64,000 bases of DNA. It comes from Vreelandella nigrificans (lineage in GTDB: Bacteria > Pseudomonadota > Gammaproteobacteria > Pseudomonadales > Halomonadaceae). A program made the position numbers and the translations under genes. The notes beneath the pieces are model-generated. The model was not told where the DNA came from and did not search any database. It worked only from the letters and a program-made list of their open reading frames with translations. Numbering within the stretch: the stretch's first letter is position 1; the number at the start of each line of letters is the position of its first letter. The stretch is taken from assembly GCF_002374315.1 (NCBI RefSeq), contig NZ_NWUX01000007.1, positions 1-64,000 of the forward strand, in the 5' to 3' direction. Shown here in pieces: positions 15,494-24,436 of the stretch.

Positions 15494-16226
15494 GATCAAA
15501 ATCCTAATTCTCGGGGGAACCTCTGAAGCCAGTGCCTTGGCCAGTGCGGTTGCCAAACTCGGGTTTCCCGCCATTTTTAGCTATGCGGGGCGCGTGAATA
15601 CGCCTAAACCCCAGCCGCTACCGACCCGTATTGGTGGTTTTGGGGGCGTGAGCGGCCTTGCCGCGTTTTTGGCCCAGGAGCACATTACCCATATTGTTGA
15701 TGCCACCCACCCGTTTGCCGCGCAGATGAGCGTGAACGTGTCAGCCGCGGCGGCACAGTGCGGCGTAAAGGCCATTGCCCTTACCCGACCTGCATGGCGA
15801 CCTGTAGGTGGTGACCAGTGGCAGAGCGTGGCAAGTATCAACGAAGCCGTTAGCGCCTTAACTGGCCCGCCCCAGCGGGTGCTGCTCGCCATTGGGCGAA
15901 TGCACCTTAGCGCCTTTGCCACCCAGCCCCAGCACCATTACGTGCTGCGTTTGGTTGACCCGCCTACCAGCCCGTTGCCTCTGGACGATGTTAGCACTGT
16001 GATTGATAGAGGCCCCTTTACGCTGAAAGGCGATCTCGCCCTGCTTGAAACCCAGCGTATCCAGCACATCGTGTGTAAAAATTCCGGCGGCGAAGGCGCA
16101 GCCTCGAAACTGACCGTTGCCCGTATGCTCGGCTTACCCATTGTGATGATCGAGCGGCCAGCGCTGCCCCTACGCCATGAGGTTCACTGTATTGATGACG
16201 TGTTGAACTGGCTTAGTGACCGCTAA
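15492..16226 (+). CDS. cobK: Precorrin-6A reductase, CobK
   Basis: CobK reduces precorrin-6A to precorrin-6B (6Y) with NADPH. The 244-residue protein starts KILILGGTSEASALA, the nucleotide-binding loop, followed by GRVNTPKPQPLPTRIGGFGG, HITHIVDATHPFAAQMS, VLLAIGRMHLSAFA and a C-terminal CKNSGGEGAASKLTVARML. Length is standard. It is the only corrin-ring gene of the cluster on the plus strand: its start overlaps that of cobL (positions 15492-15493), and it ends 15 bp from the end of cobJ. Its promoter must lie within the 5' part of cobL. Confidence 0.95.
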   Translation: MIKILILGGTSEASALASAVAKLGFPAIFSYAGRVNTPKPQPLPTRIGGFGGVSGLAAFLAQEHITHIVDATHPFAAQMSVNVSAAAAQCGVKAIALTRPAWRPVGGDQWQSVASINEAVSALTGPPQRVLLAIGRMHLSAFATQPQHHYVLRLVDPPTSPLPLDDVSTVIDRGPFTLKGDLALLETQRIQHIVCKNSGGEGAASKLTVARMLGLPIVMIERPALPLRHEVHCIDDVLNWLSDR

Positions 16227-16241
16227 TAATCATTACAACGC

Positions 16242-16991
16242 CTAATCAGCCGAACGCGGTGTATAAACTAACGGTGTTCCTGCTCGCTCGATCAAGCGCG
16301 TTTGCTGGGAACCGACAATCACCAATGTGCGCATATCGGCCATGTCCGGTGTCGCCTCGCCTAGGGTGGTGACTCGAATCGCTTCTTCGGGAGTGGAAAC
16401 CGCCCGAGCAAAGAGTATCAACCGATCCGGCCCGCAAGCTTCCCGCAGTACGTCTAGCGTTCGTTCAAAACCCACCGGGCGCGACTTGGAGCGCGGATTG
16501 TAAAACGCCATGGCGAAGTCGGCCTCGGCAGCCAAGCGCAGGCGCTTCTCAATCAGCGCCCAGGGTTTAAGGTTGTCAGATAGATTAATGCAGCAGAAGT
16601 CGTGCCCCAGCGGTGCGCCGACGCTTGCGCTGGCGGCCAGCATGGCAGAAATACCCGGCAGTACCTGAATATCCAGCCTGCGCCACTGGGCATCGCCAGC
16701 TTCCAAAGCCTCGAACACCGCCGCTGCCATGGCAAATACACCGGGGTCACCAGAGGAAACCACCACTACCCGGTGCCCCTCAAGCGCCAGCTGTAGCGCA
16801 TGCTCTGCCCGACGAATCTCTTCGCGGTTATCCGAACCATGGCGAATCAACCCAGCTCTAGGGGCTACCCGATTCACATAGGGCACATAGCCCACTACAT
16901 CGGTGGCCTCTAATAGCGCGGTCGTGACCTCGGGGGTAATCATGGCGTCAGAGCCCGGCCCTAGGCCGACGATTTTCAGCCAGCCGCTCAT
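16242..16991 (-). CDS. cobJ: Precorrin-3B C17-methyltransferase, CobJ
   Basis: CobJ methylates C-17 of precorrin-3B and drives ring contraction, giving precorrin-4. The 249-residue protein has KIVGLGPGSDAMITPEVTTA (SAM domain start), VVGYVPYVNRV, VVVVSSGDPGVFAMAAAVFE, LPGISAMLAASASVGAPLGH and DFAMAFYNPRSKSRPVGFER, all characteristic of CobJ/CbiH. No extra C-terminal domain is present. It overlaps cobI by 4 nt. Confidence 0.95.
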   Translation of the reverse strand: MSGWLKIVGLGPGSDAMITPEVTTALLEATDVVGYVPYVNRVAPRAGLIRHGSDNREEIRRAEHALQLALEGHRVVVVSSGDPGVFAMAAAVFEALEAGDAQWRRLDIQVLPGISAMLAASASVGAPLGHDFCCINLSDNLKPWALIEKRLRLAAEADFAMAFYNPRSKSRPVGFERTLDVLREACGPDRLILFARAVSTPEEAIRVTTLGEATPDMADMRTLVIVGSQQTRLIERAGTPLVYTPRSAD

Positions 16992-17713
16992 GGGCGCCGC
17001 CCGTTGCCATGAATTAGTACAATCGAGAAGTACGGCACACTCTCGCCAACCTCACTAAGTGGCAGCACACGCTGCTGGGTCATGGCGGCGTACTCGATCA
17101 ACCACGCCTCGCCTTCACGGCCAGCACGCGCCAGCGCTCGGCGCAGCTTGGCCAGGTTGCGGCCAATTTTCATCACCACCAATGCATCGGTTTGGGCGAT
17201 GCGCTCGGCCAGTGTTTCTTCCGGAAGCGTGGCCATCAGCACCGTCATGATGTCATCACCCCAGGTAATTGGCTGGCCGGTGGCCGTCCACGCTGCCGAC
17301 ATACCGGTAATACCCGGCACTACCGAGACCGGCACGCGGTTCAACAGCCGCGTGTAGAGGTGCATAAAGGAGCCGTAGAAGAACGGGTCGCCTTCACAAA
17401 GCACTACTACATCGCATCCCGCTTCCGCCATCTCGATCAATTGGGCCACGCTGCGTTCGTAAAAGGCCGACAGCAGTTCATTGTAACGAGGGTCGTCAAA
17501 GGGGATTTCCGTGGTAACGGGGTACTCCATGGGCAGTTCAATTGCCTCAGGGCCTATCAGTCCTTCCACAATAGTGCGGGCATGGCCGCAGCGCCCCTTC
17601 TTGCGAAAATAGGCCACGTGACTGGCACCACGAATCAAGCGGTCGGCGCGCACGCTCATTAAGTCTTGGCTGCCTGGCCCTAAGCCAACCCCGACTATTG
17701 TCCCTTGGGTCAT
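16988..17713 (-). CDS. cobI: Precorrin-2 C20-methyltransferase, CobI
   Basis: CobI adds a methyl group at C-20 of precorrin-2, forming precorrin-3A, the first committed step to the corrin ring. The 241-residue protein has IVGVGLGPGSQDLMSVRADR, ASHVAYFRKKGRCGHARTI, VVVLCEGDPFFYGSFMHLY and PGITGMSAAWTATGQPITWG, typical of CobI/CbiL. It overlaps both cobH (4 nt) and cobJ (4 nt). The expected supplier of precorrin-2, uroporphyrinogen methyltransferase (CobA or CysG), is not in the window. Confidence 0.95.
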   Translation of the reverse strand: MTQGTIVGVGLGPGSQDLMSVRADRLIRGASHVAYFRKKGRCGHARTIVEGLIGPEAIELPMEYPVTTEIPFDDPRYNELLSAFYERSVAQLIEMAEAGCDVVVLCEGDPFFYGSFMHLYTRLLNRVPVSVVPGITGMSAAWTATGQPITWGDDIMTVLMATLPEETLAERIAQTDALVVMKIGRNLAKLRRALARAGREGEAWLIEYAAMTQQRVLPLSEVGESVPYFSIVLIHGNGRRP

Positions 17714-18339
17714 TCGATGCGATCCGCCATGGCGTTAATGGCTGCTACCGTCACCGCACTGCCACCTAGGCGGCCACGCACGATACAGCTGGGGAGCGCC
17801 GGGTTCGACAGTAGCGCTTCTTTGGACTCTGCCGCGCCGACAAAGCCCACCGGGCAGCCGATAATCGCCGCCGGGCGCGGGCAGTCTGGGTCTTCGAGCA
17901 TATTGAGCAGGTGAAATAGCGCAGTGGGTGCATTGCCAATGGCGACCACGGAACCTTCAAGGTGTGGGCGCCACAGTTCCAGCGCTGCCGCCGAGCGGGT
18001 ATTAGCCATTTCCTGGGCAAGCGAAGGGGTGCGCTCATCGTTGAGGGTGCAGATGATGTCGTTGTTGGCTGGCAGCCGCTTGCGGGTGATGCCCTCGGAA
18101 ACCATCCGTGCATCGCAAAGAATCGGTGCGCCCTGTTCCAAGGCGGTGCGGGCTTTATTGACCACATCGTTTTGAAAGTGAATATGCGCGGCCAGCTCCA
18201 CCAGTCCGGCGGCGTGAATCATGCGTACCGCCACGGTCTCTTCTTCCGCTGAAAAGCGGCCAAGCTCGGCTTCGCTGCGGATAATGGCAAACGACTGCCG
18301 GTAAATCGCCGGGCCGTGTGTTTCATACTTATAGGGCAC
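17710..18339 (-). CDS. cobH: Precorrin-8X methylmutase, CobH
   Basis: CobH moves a methyl group from C-11 to C-12 of precorrin-8X, forming hydrogenobyrinic acid. The 209-residue protein carries AIYRQSFAIIRSEAELGRF, the catalytic-histidine segment VRMIHAAGLVELAAHIHF (the family's active His is in the first part), ILCDARMVSEGITRKRL and the C-terminal IIGCPVGFVGAAESKEALL. Length is normal. It overlaps cobG by 11 nt and cobI by 4 nt. Confidence 0.95.
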   Translation of the reverse strand: MPYKYETHGPAIYRQSFAIIRSEAELGRFSAEEETVAVRMIHAAGLVELAAHIHFQNDVVNKARTALEQGAPILCDARMVSEGITRKRLPANNDIICTLNDERTPSLAQEMANTRSAAALELWRPHLEGSVVAIGNAPTALFHLLNMLEDPDCPRPAAIIGCPVGFVGAAESKEALLSNPALPSCIVRGRLGGSAVTVAAINAMADRIE

Positions 18340-19489
18340 CCAAACTCTCCAAATATGCGATTACGTCACTCTCAGTGAGATCTGTTTTAACCGGCGTGCT
18401 CTCGGCACTGCCGTTAACAATAAGATTAAATCGGCCTGCCTCACCTACCAAACAAACATCGGCCGATGAGCGACGGGCACAGCCTTTGGTGCAACCGGAT
18501 AGATGTATGCTGCTGTTTTTCAGGCCGCTTAGCCGCTCGGCAAGGGGCTGGGTCGCAACACTTGCCTGTTCACAGTAGGGCGCGCCAGGGCAAGCATCCA
18601 TGGATAGCCGCGGGTCGCTATTATGCCGGATTAAGCCATCAACTGCTGACGCTGTATCGTCCTGTCCTAGTTTTTGTTTAACCAGCAAGCGCCGCCAGGG
18701 GGTAACCTGCACGGCGATCACACTGGCAGGCGCTACCAAATCACGCAGCGTTGCGGCGGTGGCGCGCCCAAAGGGTAGCCCCACCACTTGGCCTGCGGGA
18801 TGGTTGCCCAGCGCCAGCTTAGCGCCGGTGAGCGATGGGGCCGTATCAGCGGGCGCCCACGCCGGTAGTGGCGCTTTATGACGGCGCATACGCCCAGCGT
18901 CCCAGCCGCCGCTCTCCACAAACCAGTGGGTTAGGCGTATCAGTTGCTCGACGGCGGCATCACTATCGCTAACCGCCGTGCCTAATGCATGGCCATCGGC
19001 GCGCACCAGCAGTCCGCCTTCCCTAGAGCGCTCGATACGAAAATCAGCGACGCTATCGCCCAGCACCGGTGCGTTTCCCGCGTCAATGGCGATACCCACC
19101 TTACCGGGCATAACGGCTAATTCACTGCCCCGCGCTTGCAACAGGCGCGCAATGGTAGAGGTGTCATTGCCCTTTTGCCAGGCGGGCGCCAGCATCATCT
19201 GTGGCTGGCGTTCTGCTTCCGGGTCGTCGCTGACCAACTGGTGTTCAACCAGAAACGCCATCAGCGGCGGCCAGCTGGCGTCGGTGACCCCGCGCAGCTG
19301 AATATTGGCCCGGCTGGTCAGCTCAATCAAACCGCTGCCGAAGGTCTCGGCGGCGTCGCACAGTGCTAATACCTGTTCCCGAGAAAGCTCACCCAGCGGC
19401 GGGCGCACGCGTACCAGTAGGCCATCGCCAGTGGCCATGGGGCGCCACGCGCCGGGGCACCACCCTTTAATGCGCGGGCTGGGCGACAT
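18329..19489 (-). CDS. cobG: Precorrin-3B synthase, CobG
   Basis: CobG is the oxygen-dependent monooxygenase-like enzyme that marks the aerobic cobalamin pathway; it forms precorrin-3B. The 386-residue protein resembles sulfite/nitrite reductases: FGSGLIELTSRANIQLRGV near the N-terminus and the iron-sulfur/siroheme-type cysteine pattern in DACPGAPYCEQAS with HLSGCTKGCARR (about residues 290-340). The ATG at 19489 has GAGG 9 nt upstream; 19495 is an alternative. It overlaps the end of cobN by 23 nt. Confidence 0.92.
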   Translation of the reverse strand: MSPSPRIKGWCPGAWRPMATGDGLLVRVRPPLGELSREQVLALCDAAETFGSGLIELTSRANIQLRGVTDASWPPLMAFLVEHQLVSDDPEAERQPQMMLAPAWQKGNDTSTIARLLQARGSELAVMPGKVGIAIDAGNAPVLGDSVADFRIERSREGGLLVRADGHALGTAVSDSDAAVEQLIRLTHWFVESGGWDAGRMRRHKAPLPAWAPADTAPSLTGAKLALGNHPAGQVVGLPFGRATAATLRDLVAPASVIAVQVTPWRRLLVKQKLGQDDTASAVDGLIRHNSDPRLSMDACPGAPYCEQASVATQPLAERLSGLKNSSIHLSGCTKGCARRSSADVCLVGEAGRFNLIVNGSAESTPVKTDLTESDVIAYLESLGAL

Positions 19490-22400
19490 GACCATTGGCC
19501 TCTTTGGCTTCATCCACTTCCAGCAGCAGGTCTTGCAGTGCCTCGCCGTACTCGCCGGGGGCTTGCCACATGCCCCGCTGAGCGGCTTCGAGTAATCGCT
19601 CGGCCATCTCTTCCAGGGCGGCCGGGTTGTGCTCGCGCAGGAACTGCTGATTGGCGGCATCGAGCACCAGAGCGTCACTCACCTGGGCATACTGATAGTC
19701 AGCCACTAGATCGGTGGTGGCGTCATAGGCAAACAGGTAGTCCACCGTGGCTGCCATCTCAAAGGCGCCTTTATAGCCGTGCTCGCGCATGGCGTTGATC
19801 CATTTGGGGTTTAACACTCGAGAACGAATTACCCGGGCCAGCTCTTTCTTCAGGGTGCGAATCTTGGGCGCTGCGGGATTGGCGTGGTCAGCGTGATAAA
19901 TCACCGGTGCCTGACCGCTTAGCGCTCGGCTGGCATTGGCCATCCCGCCCTGGAAGGCGTAGTAGCTGTTGGAGTCGAGAATATCGTGCTCGCGGTTATC
20001 CTGATTCTGCATCACCGCATCCAACCCCTGAAGCTGCTGTTCGAAAGCCGCCCGCGCAGCAGTGCCGGAAGCCTTAAACTGGCCGTAGGCATAGGCTCCC
20101 GCGCCTAGATAGGCTTCAGCTAAATCGTCAGCGCTGTCCCAAGAGCGGTTTTCAATCAGCCGGTTGAGGCCCGCGCCGTATTCGCCTGGCTTGCTGCCAA
20201 AGATACGGTAGCTCGCCTCCTGAGCGGCCATTTCCGGGCTTAGCCCCTGCTCTTCCAGTGCTTGCTGGCGAGTAAGCACTGCCTCCCGAATGGTATTGCT
20301 GTTGCCCGGCTCCTCATAGGCGGCGACCGCCTGCACGGCAGCGTCAAATAGCCGAATCACGTTGGGGAAGGCATCGCGGAAGAACCCGGAGACCCGCAGT
20401 GTGACATCAACCCTTGGGCGATTGAGCAGCATCGAGGGGATCACTTCAAAATCACTCACCCGCTGGGAGCCCAGCGACCACTTGGGACGCACGCCCATCA
20501 GCGCGAAGGCCTGGGCGATATCATCACCGCCAGTACGCATGGTGGCGGTACCCCAAATCGAAAGCCCCAAACGACGTGGATAGTCGCCATTATCCTGCAG
20601 GTAGCGCTCGACAAACGCCTGGGCAGATTTTTCGCCCAGCGTCCAGGCGGCGGGCGATGGAATTGAACGGTTATCCACGCTGAAAAAGTTACGCCCGGTG
20701 GGCAGCGTATCCAGCCGCCCTCGACTTGGCGCGCCGCTGGGCCCGGCGGGCACGAAGATGCCCTCAAGGCCGTCGAGCAGCGATTGAATTTCCATCTTCA
20801 CACCACGCTGCATGGCGACCCATAGCTGGTCGCGAGCGTAGCGCAGTTGCTCCGCCGTGGCCGGATAATCCCGTGCCAGCTCGTCCAGGCAGCCCGGTGC
20901 TAACACGTAGTCGGCCACCCAGCGCTCGGCCAGCAGTTCCAGCCGCTCACGGGTGTCCGCGCCGGAGCGCCAAGGAGTATCAAGTTGGTCAAGTAAAATG
21001 GCAGGTTTAGCCCCCTGCCATGGCTCGCTAGCAGCGGCTAACGGGTCAAAAGGTTTGCCATCGTGTTGATTAATCAACCCCAAATCACAGGCTAAATTGT
21101 GCAGCAGGCCGCGTTGGGCCACTGCTTCGCCCCTGGGCAACCGCAGCAGCGCCACCAAGGTACCTGCCCGCTTCTCCTCAGGCGGCAAGGTGCCAAGCAC
21201 ATGCAGGCCATGGCGAATCTGGGACTCTTTAATATCGCAGAGGAAGGTATCCAGTTCGTTGAGGATTTCAGCGTCATCAGCACTGTTTGCAAAACCGTCG
21301 ACGGCGTGCGCCAGTTCCTGGTCGATACCGGTATCACGCAGGTGGGCAAGAATCTGGCTGCGTATGAGTGCTTCACGGCGCGGGTCCATATCCAGCGCTT
21401 GATAGTACTCGTCAGTGAGTGCTTCAAGCTCGGCCATGGGGCCGTAGAGTTCGGCCCGGGCCAGGGGTGGCATCAGATGGTCGATAATCACCGCCTGACT
21501 GCGCCGTTTCGCCTGGGCACCCTCACCGGGGTCATTAACGATAAACGGATAAAAGTGCGGCAGCGGCCCCAGGGCAATATCCGGCCAGCAGTCGGCACTT
21601 AAAGCGATACTCTTACCCGGTAGCCACTCTAAATTACCGTGCTTGCCGACGTGGATGACCGCATCAACCTGGTAGTGCTCGCGCAGCCAAAAATAAAACG
21701 CCAGATAGCTGTGGGGCGGCGCCAGCTCCATATCGTGGTAGGACTGGGTGAGATCGTCGATAAAGTCGCGTTCCGGCTGGATACCCACGAAGGTCTCACC
21801 CAGACGAATACCCGCGATCATCAAGCGCCCCTGGCGGCATTTGGGGTCTTCGTGAGGTGCGCCCCAGCGCGTGCATACAATGCTCTGCAGCTCTGCAGGC
21901 AGGGTTTTAAACCAGGCCAGATAGTCGTCAACGCTGATGCTCTGCCAGCAGGCGCGCTGGTCGAGGCTGCAGTGATCGTTGGTCACCGCGCCCTGAAGCT
22001 GGCGGATCAACTCATCACCATTTTCTGGCAGCTCGCTAAGGGGGTAACCCGCCTCGGCCAAGGCGGTCAAAATATTCAGCGTTGAAGCGGGGGTATCCAG
22101 CCCTACCCCGTTGCCGATCCGGCCATCGCGATTGGGGTAGTTGGCCATTATCAGCGCGATGCGCTTTTGGCTATTGGGGGTGAGCCGCAGCGAGCAAATG
22201 CGCCGTGCCAGCTCGGCCACAAAGGCGGCCCGCTCCGGATGGATGACGTGGTGGGTCACTGCCAGCTGGCAGCGCTGGTTATAGTGGGCTTCGGCTTTAA
22301 AACCCACCGCCCGGGTGATGACGCGGCCATCCATTTCGGGAAGCACCACCTGCATGGCCACATCGCGGCTATGCAGCCCGGCGGCCATGCTCTGCCAGTC

Positions 22401-23330
22401 TTCCTCGGTGCTGCTGGCAAGTATCGCCTGCAGCACCACGGGACGGCCTACAAAAAGGTTGTCAGGTAATTCCTCACCCATGGCATCCAGTCCGTCAGCG
22501 TTGCGATTGACCGCAAAGCTGGTGGTATTAATTACCAGCATGGCGCCGGTCTGCTCAATCAGGTGATTGATAAAATCAATACACGGCCCCTCTTTCAGGG
22601 ACGCCACGGCCACCGCCAACGGCTCAAGCCCCTGGTCTTTAAGCGCCGCAATCATACCGTCGGGCACAGCAGTATTCGCCCCCTGTAGGTGGCTGCGATA
22701 AAACAGCAGCAGGCACACTGGCCGCCCTGGCACCTGACGATCACGCCACTCGCTTAGGCTTGAAGCCTGCTGATCTTCCGGCGCATAAATCACCGCTGGC
22801 GGAATGACCTTGGGCTCCTGCCAGTCGCTAAAGTGCTTACCCATATACTCGCTGGCGATAAAGCGCAGCAAGTGCTCGGCGTTATCGGTGCCACCCTCTC
22901 TTAAATAGCGCCACACCCGGTAGGCGCCATCAAAGGCAATGGTGGAATCTTCCAGCAGCGCATCATCCGGGGCATCGCAGCCCGGCACCAGAATCAACTG
23001 GCGCTCGGGCTTGGCCGCCGCCCAGGCGAGCAGACGCTCATGACCATACTGCCAGTAGGCCTTGCCTCCCAGCAGCGAAACGACGACCAGCCGGGCTTTT
23101 TCCAGCACCCGATCTTCGTAGAGATCATAGGCTGCCGGTTTTACTAGGTTCATCCAGTTGGCTAGTCGCACCGAGGGGTATGCCTCTCCCAGACGATCAA
23201 CCGCCTGGGCCAACGCCGAAAGATTGCTATCGGCGGCGGAGAGTATCACGACCTCGGCGGGGCTCTGCTGTAGATCGATGATGCCTTCATCATCGACAAA
23301 GCCCCCGGGCTTAGCGGCAAATAAGTGCAT
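19467..23330 (-). CDS. cobN: Cobaltochelatase large subunit, CobN
   Basis: CobN is the large subunit that binds hydrogenobyrinic acid a,c-diamide and cobalt during ATP-dependent cobalt insertion. At 1287 residues it has the normal CobN/BchH size. Visible blocks are NYPNRDGRIGNGVGLDTPAS, VDAVIHVGKHGNLEWLPGKS (a conserved metal/tetrapyrrole region), VNDPGEGAQAKRRSQAVIID, WGTATMRTGGDDIAQAFALM, PRVDVTLRVSGFFRDAFPN and RIFGSKPGEYGAGLNRLIEN. It overlaps cobW by 1 nt (TAATG) and cobG by 23 nt. Partner ATPase activity probably comes from the ChlI/ChlD-like protein at the head of the operon. Confidence 0.97.
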   Translation of the reverse strand: MHLFAAKPGGFVDDEGIIDLQQSPAEVVILSAADSNLSALAQAVDRLGEAYPSVRLANWMNLVKPAAYDLYEDRVLEKARLVVVSLLGGKAYWQYGHERLLAWAAAKPERQLILVPGCDAPDDALLEDSTIAFDGAYRVWRYLREGGTDNAEHLLRFIASEYMGKHFSDWQEPKVIPPAVIYAPEDQQASSLSEWRDRQVPGRPVCLLLFYRSHLQGANTAVPDGMIAALKDQGLEPLAVAVASLKEGPCIDFINHLIEQTGAMLVINTTSFAVNRNADGLDAMGEELPDNLFVGRPVVLQAILASSTEEDWQSMAAGLHSRDVAMQVVLPEMDGRVITRAVGFKAEAHYNQRCQLAVTHHVIHPERAAFVAELARRICSLRLTPNSQKRIALIMANYPNRDGRIGNGVGLDTPASTLNILTALAEAGYPLSELPENGDELIRQLQGAVTNDHCSLDQRACWQSISVDDYLAWFKTLPAELQSIVCTRWGAPHEDPKCRQGRLMIAGIRLGETFVGIQPERDFIDDLTQSYHDMELAPPHSYLAFYFWLREHYQVDAVIHVGKHGNLEWLPGKSIALSADCWPDIALGPLPHFYPFIVNDPGEGAQAKRRSQAVIIDHLMPPLARAELYGPMAELEALTDEYYQALDMDPRREALIRSQILAHLRDTGIDQELAHAVDGFANSADDAEILNELDTFLCDIKESQIRHGLHVLGTLPPEEKRAGTLVALLRLPRGEAVAQRGLLHNLACDLGLINQHDGKPFDPLAAASEPWQGAKPAILLDQLDTPWRSGADTRERLELLAERWVADYVLAPGCLDELARDYPATAEQLRYARDQLWVAMQRGVKMEIQSLLDGLEGIFVPAGPSGAPSRGRLDTLPTGRNFFSVDNRSIPSPAAWTLGEKSAQAFVERYLQDNGDYPRRLGLSIWGTATMRTGGDDIAQAFALMGVRPKWSLGSQRVSDFEVIPSMLLNRPRVDVTLRVSGFFRDAFPNVIRLFDAAVQAVAAYEEPGNSNTIREAVLTRQQALEEQGLSPEMAAQEASYRIFGSKPGEYGAGLNRLIENRSWDSADDLAEAYLGAGAYAYGQFKASGTAARAAFEQQLQGLDAVMQNQDNREHDILDSNSYYAFQGGMANASRALSGQAPVIYHADHANPAAPKIRTLKKELARVIRSRVLNPKWINAMREHGYKGAFEMAATVDYLFAYDATTDLVADYQYAQVSDALVLDAANQQFLREHNPAALEEMAERLLEAAQRGMWQAPGEYGEALQDLLLEVDEAKEANGHVAQPAH

Positions 23331-24436
23331 TAGGTAGCCGTTTGAACCTCTGCTTCCACTAGCGCTTCACGCAGCGCTGCGCTGTCCAAGGTTTTGCCAA
23401 TAATCACCAATTGGGTTTGGCGAAGTTCGTCCTGAGCCCAAAGCCGGTCAAAGTAGCCTTCTAAACGCTCACCCACCGCCTGAATGACTCGGCGCATCGG
23501 TTTACCAGGGATCGCCGCAAAGCCTTTGGCGCGGTAAATCTCGTGGCTTTTCAACAACTGCTGCAGTTTGCTGGTCAGCACATCGCCATCCACTTCGCCC
23601 AGGGTAATCACGCAGGAATCAAAGTTGTCGTGGGCGTGGTCGTGGTGAGCGCCTTCGGCGTGGTGCTTATCGTGGTGATTGGTGATGCTATCAATATGCT
23701 CTTCGCTGGCCGCGCCGATACCCATCAGCGCTTCCAGCTGAGCGGTATCACCGGCCACTGTCTGATCAATAAATAGCGTTTTCACCGAGGCAGTCACCCG
23801 CGCCTGAATCACCGCTTCCACTCGGGTACGCTCTTCCGGGCTAAGCAGGTCGGCTTTACTGACCAGCACCAGATCCGCCGCGCTGAGCTGGTCATCGAGC
23901 AGTTCGCGCAAGCTAGGGTCGTGATCAAGGCTTTCGTCGGCACGGCGCTGGGCTTCGACCTTATCCACGTCGCTAGCATAGCGGCCAGCAGCCACGGCGG
24001 GGCCATCGATCACGGTGATAATCGCATCTACGGTGCAGTGCTGGCGGACGTCGGGCCAGTTGAAGGCCTGCACCAGCGGCTTGGGCAATGCCAGTCCGCT
24101 GGTTTCGATCAGGATATGGTCAATATCATTACGGCGGGCGACCAGCTTTTTCATTACCGGCAGAAACTCCTCTTCCACCGTGCAGCAGATACAGCCGTTG
24201 GCCAGCTCATAAATACTGCCGTCTTCACCGTCTAGCTGCCCGCCTTCGCTGCCCTCTTCACAACCAAGCGCACAGCTGCGCAGCAGGCTGGAGTCAATAT
24301 CCTGCTCGCCGAACTCATTGACGATCACGGCGATCCGCTTGCCGGTGACTTGGCGCAGAATATTGGCCAACAGCGTGGTTTTGCCGCTGCCGAGAAAACC
24401 GGTGACGACCGTGGCGGGAATCTTATTGAGTTGCAT
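23330..24436 (-). CDS. cobW: CobW-family GTPase, metallochaperone
   Basis: CobW belongs to the COG0523 G3E GTPases, which deliver metals; with CobN it probably supplies cobalt. The 368-residue protein has the P-loop TGFLGSGKTTLLANIL (about residue 12), the metal-binding CXCC in ELANGCICCTVEEEF, ETSGLALPKPLVQAF, the base-recognition SKADLL, and a His-rich loop DKHHAEGAHHDHAHD (about residues 260-275) that would bind metal. It overlaps cobB by 14 nt and cobN by 1 nt. Confidence 0.95.
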   Translation of the reverse strand: MQLNKIPATVVTGFLGSGKTTLLANILRQVTGKRIAVIVNEFGEQDIDSSLLRSCALGCEEGSEGGQLDGEDGSIYELANGCICCTVEEEFLPVMKKLVARRNDIDHILIETSGLALPKPLVQAFNWPDVRQHCTVDAIITVIDGPAVAAGRYASDVDKVEAQRRADESLDHDPSLRELLDDQLSAADLVLVSKADLLSPEERTRVEAVIQARVTASVKTLFIDQTVAGDTAQLEALMGIGAASEEHIDSITNHHDKHHAEGAHHDHAHDNFDSCVITLGEVDGDVLTSKLQQLLKSHEIYRAKGFAAIPGKPMRRVIQAVGERLEGYFDRLWAQDELRQTQLVIIGKTLDSAALREALVEAEVQTAT

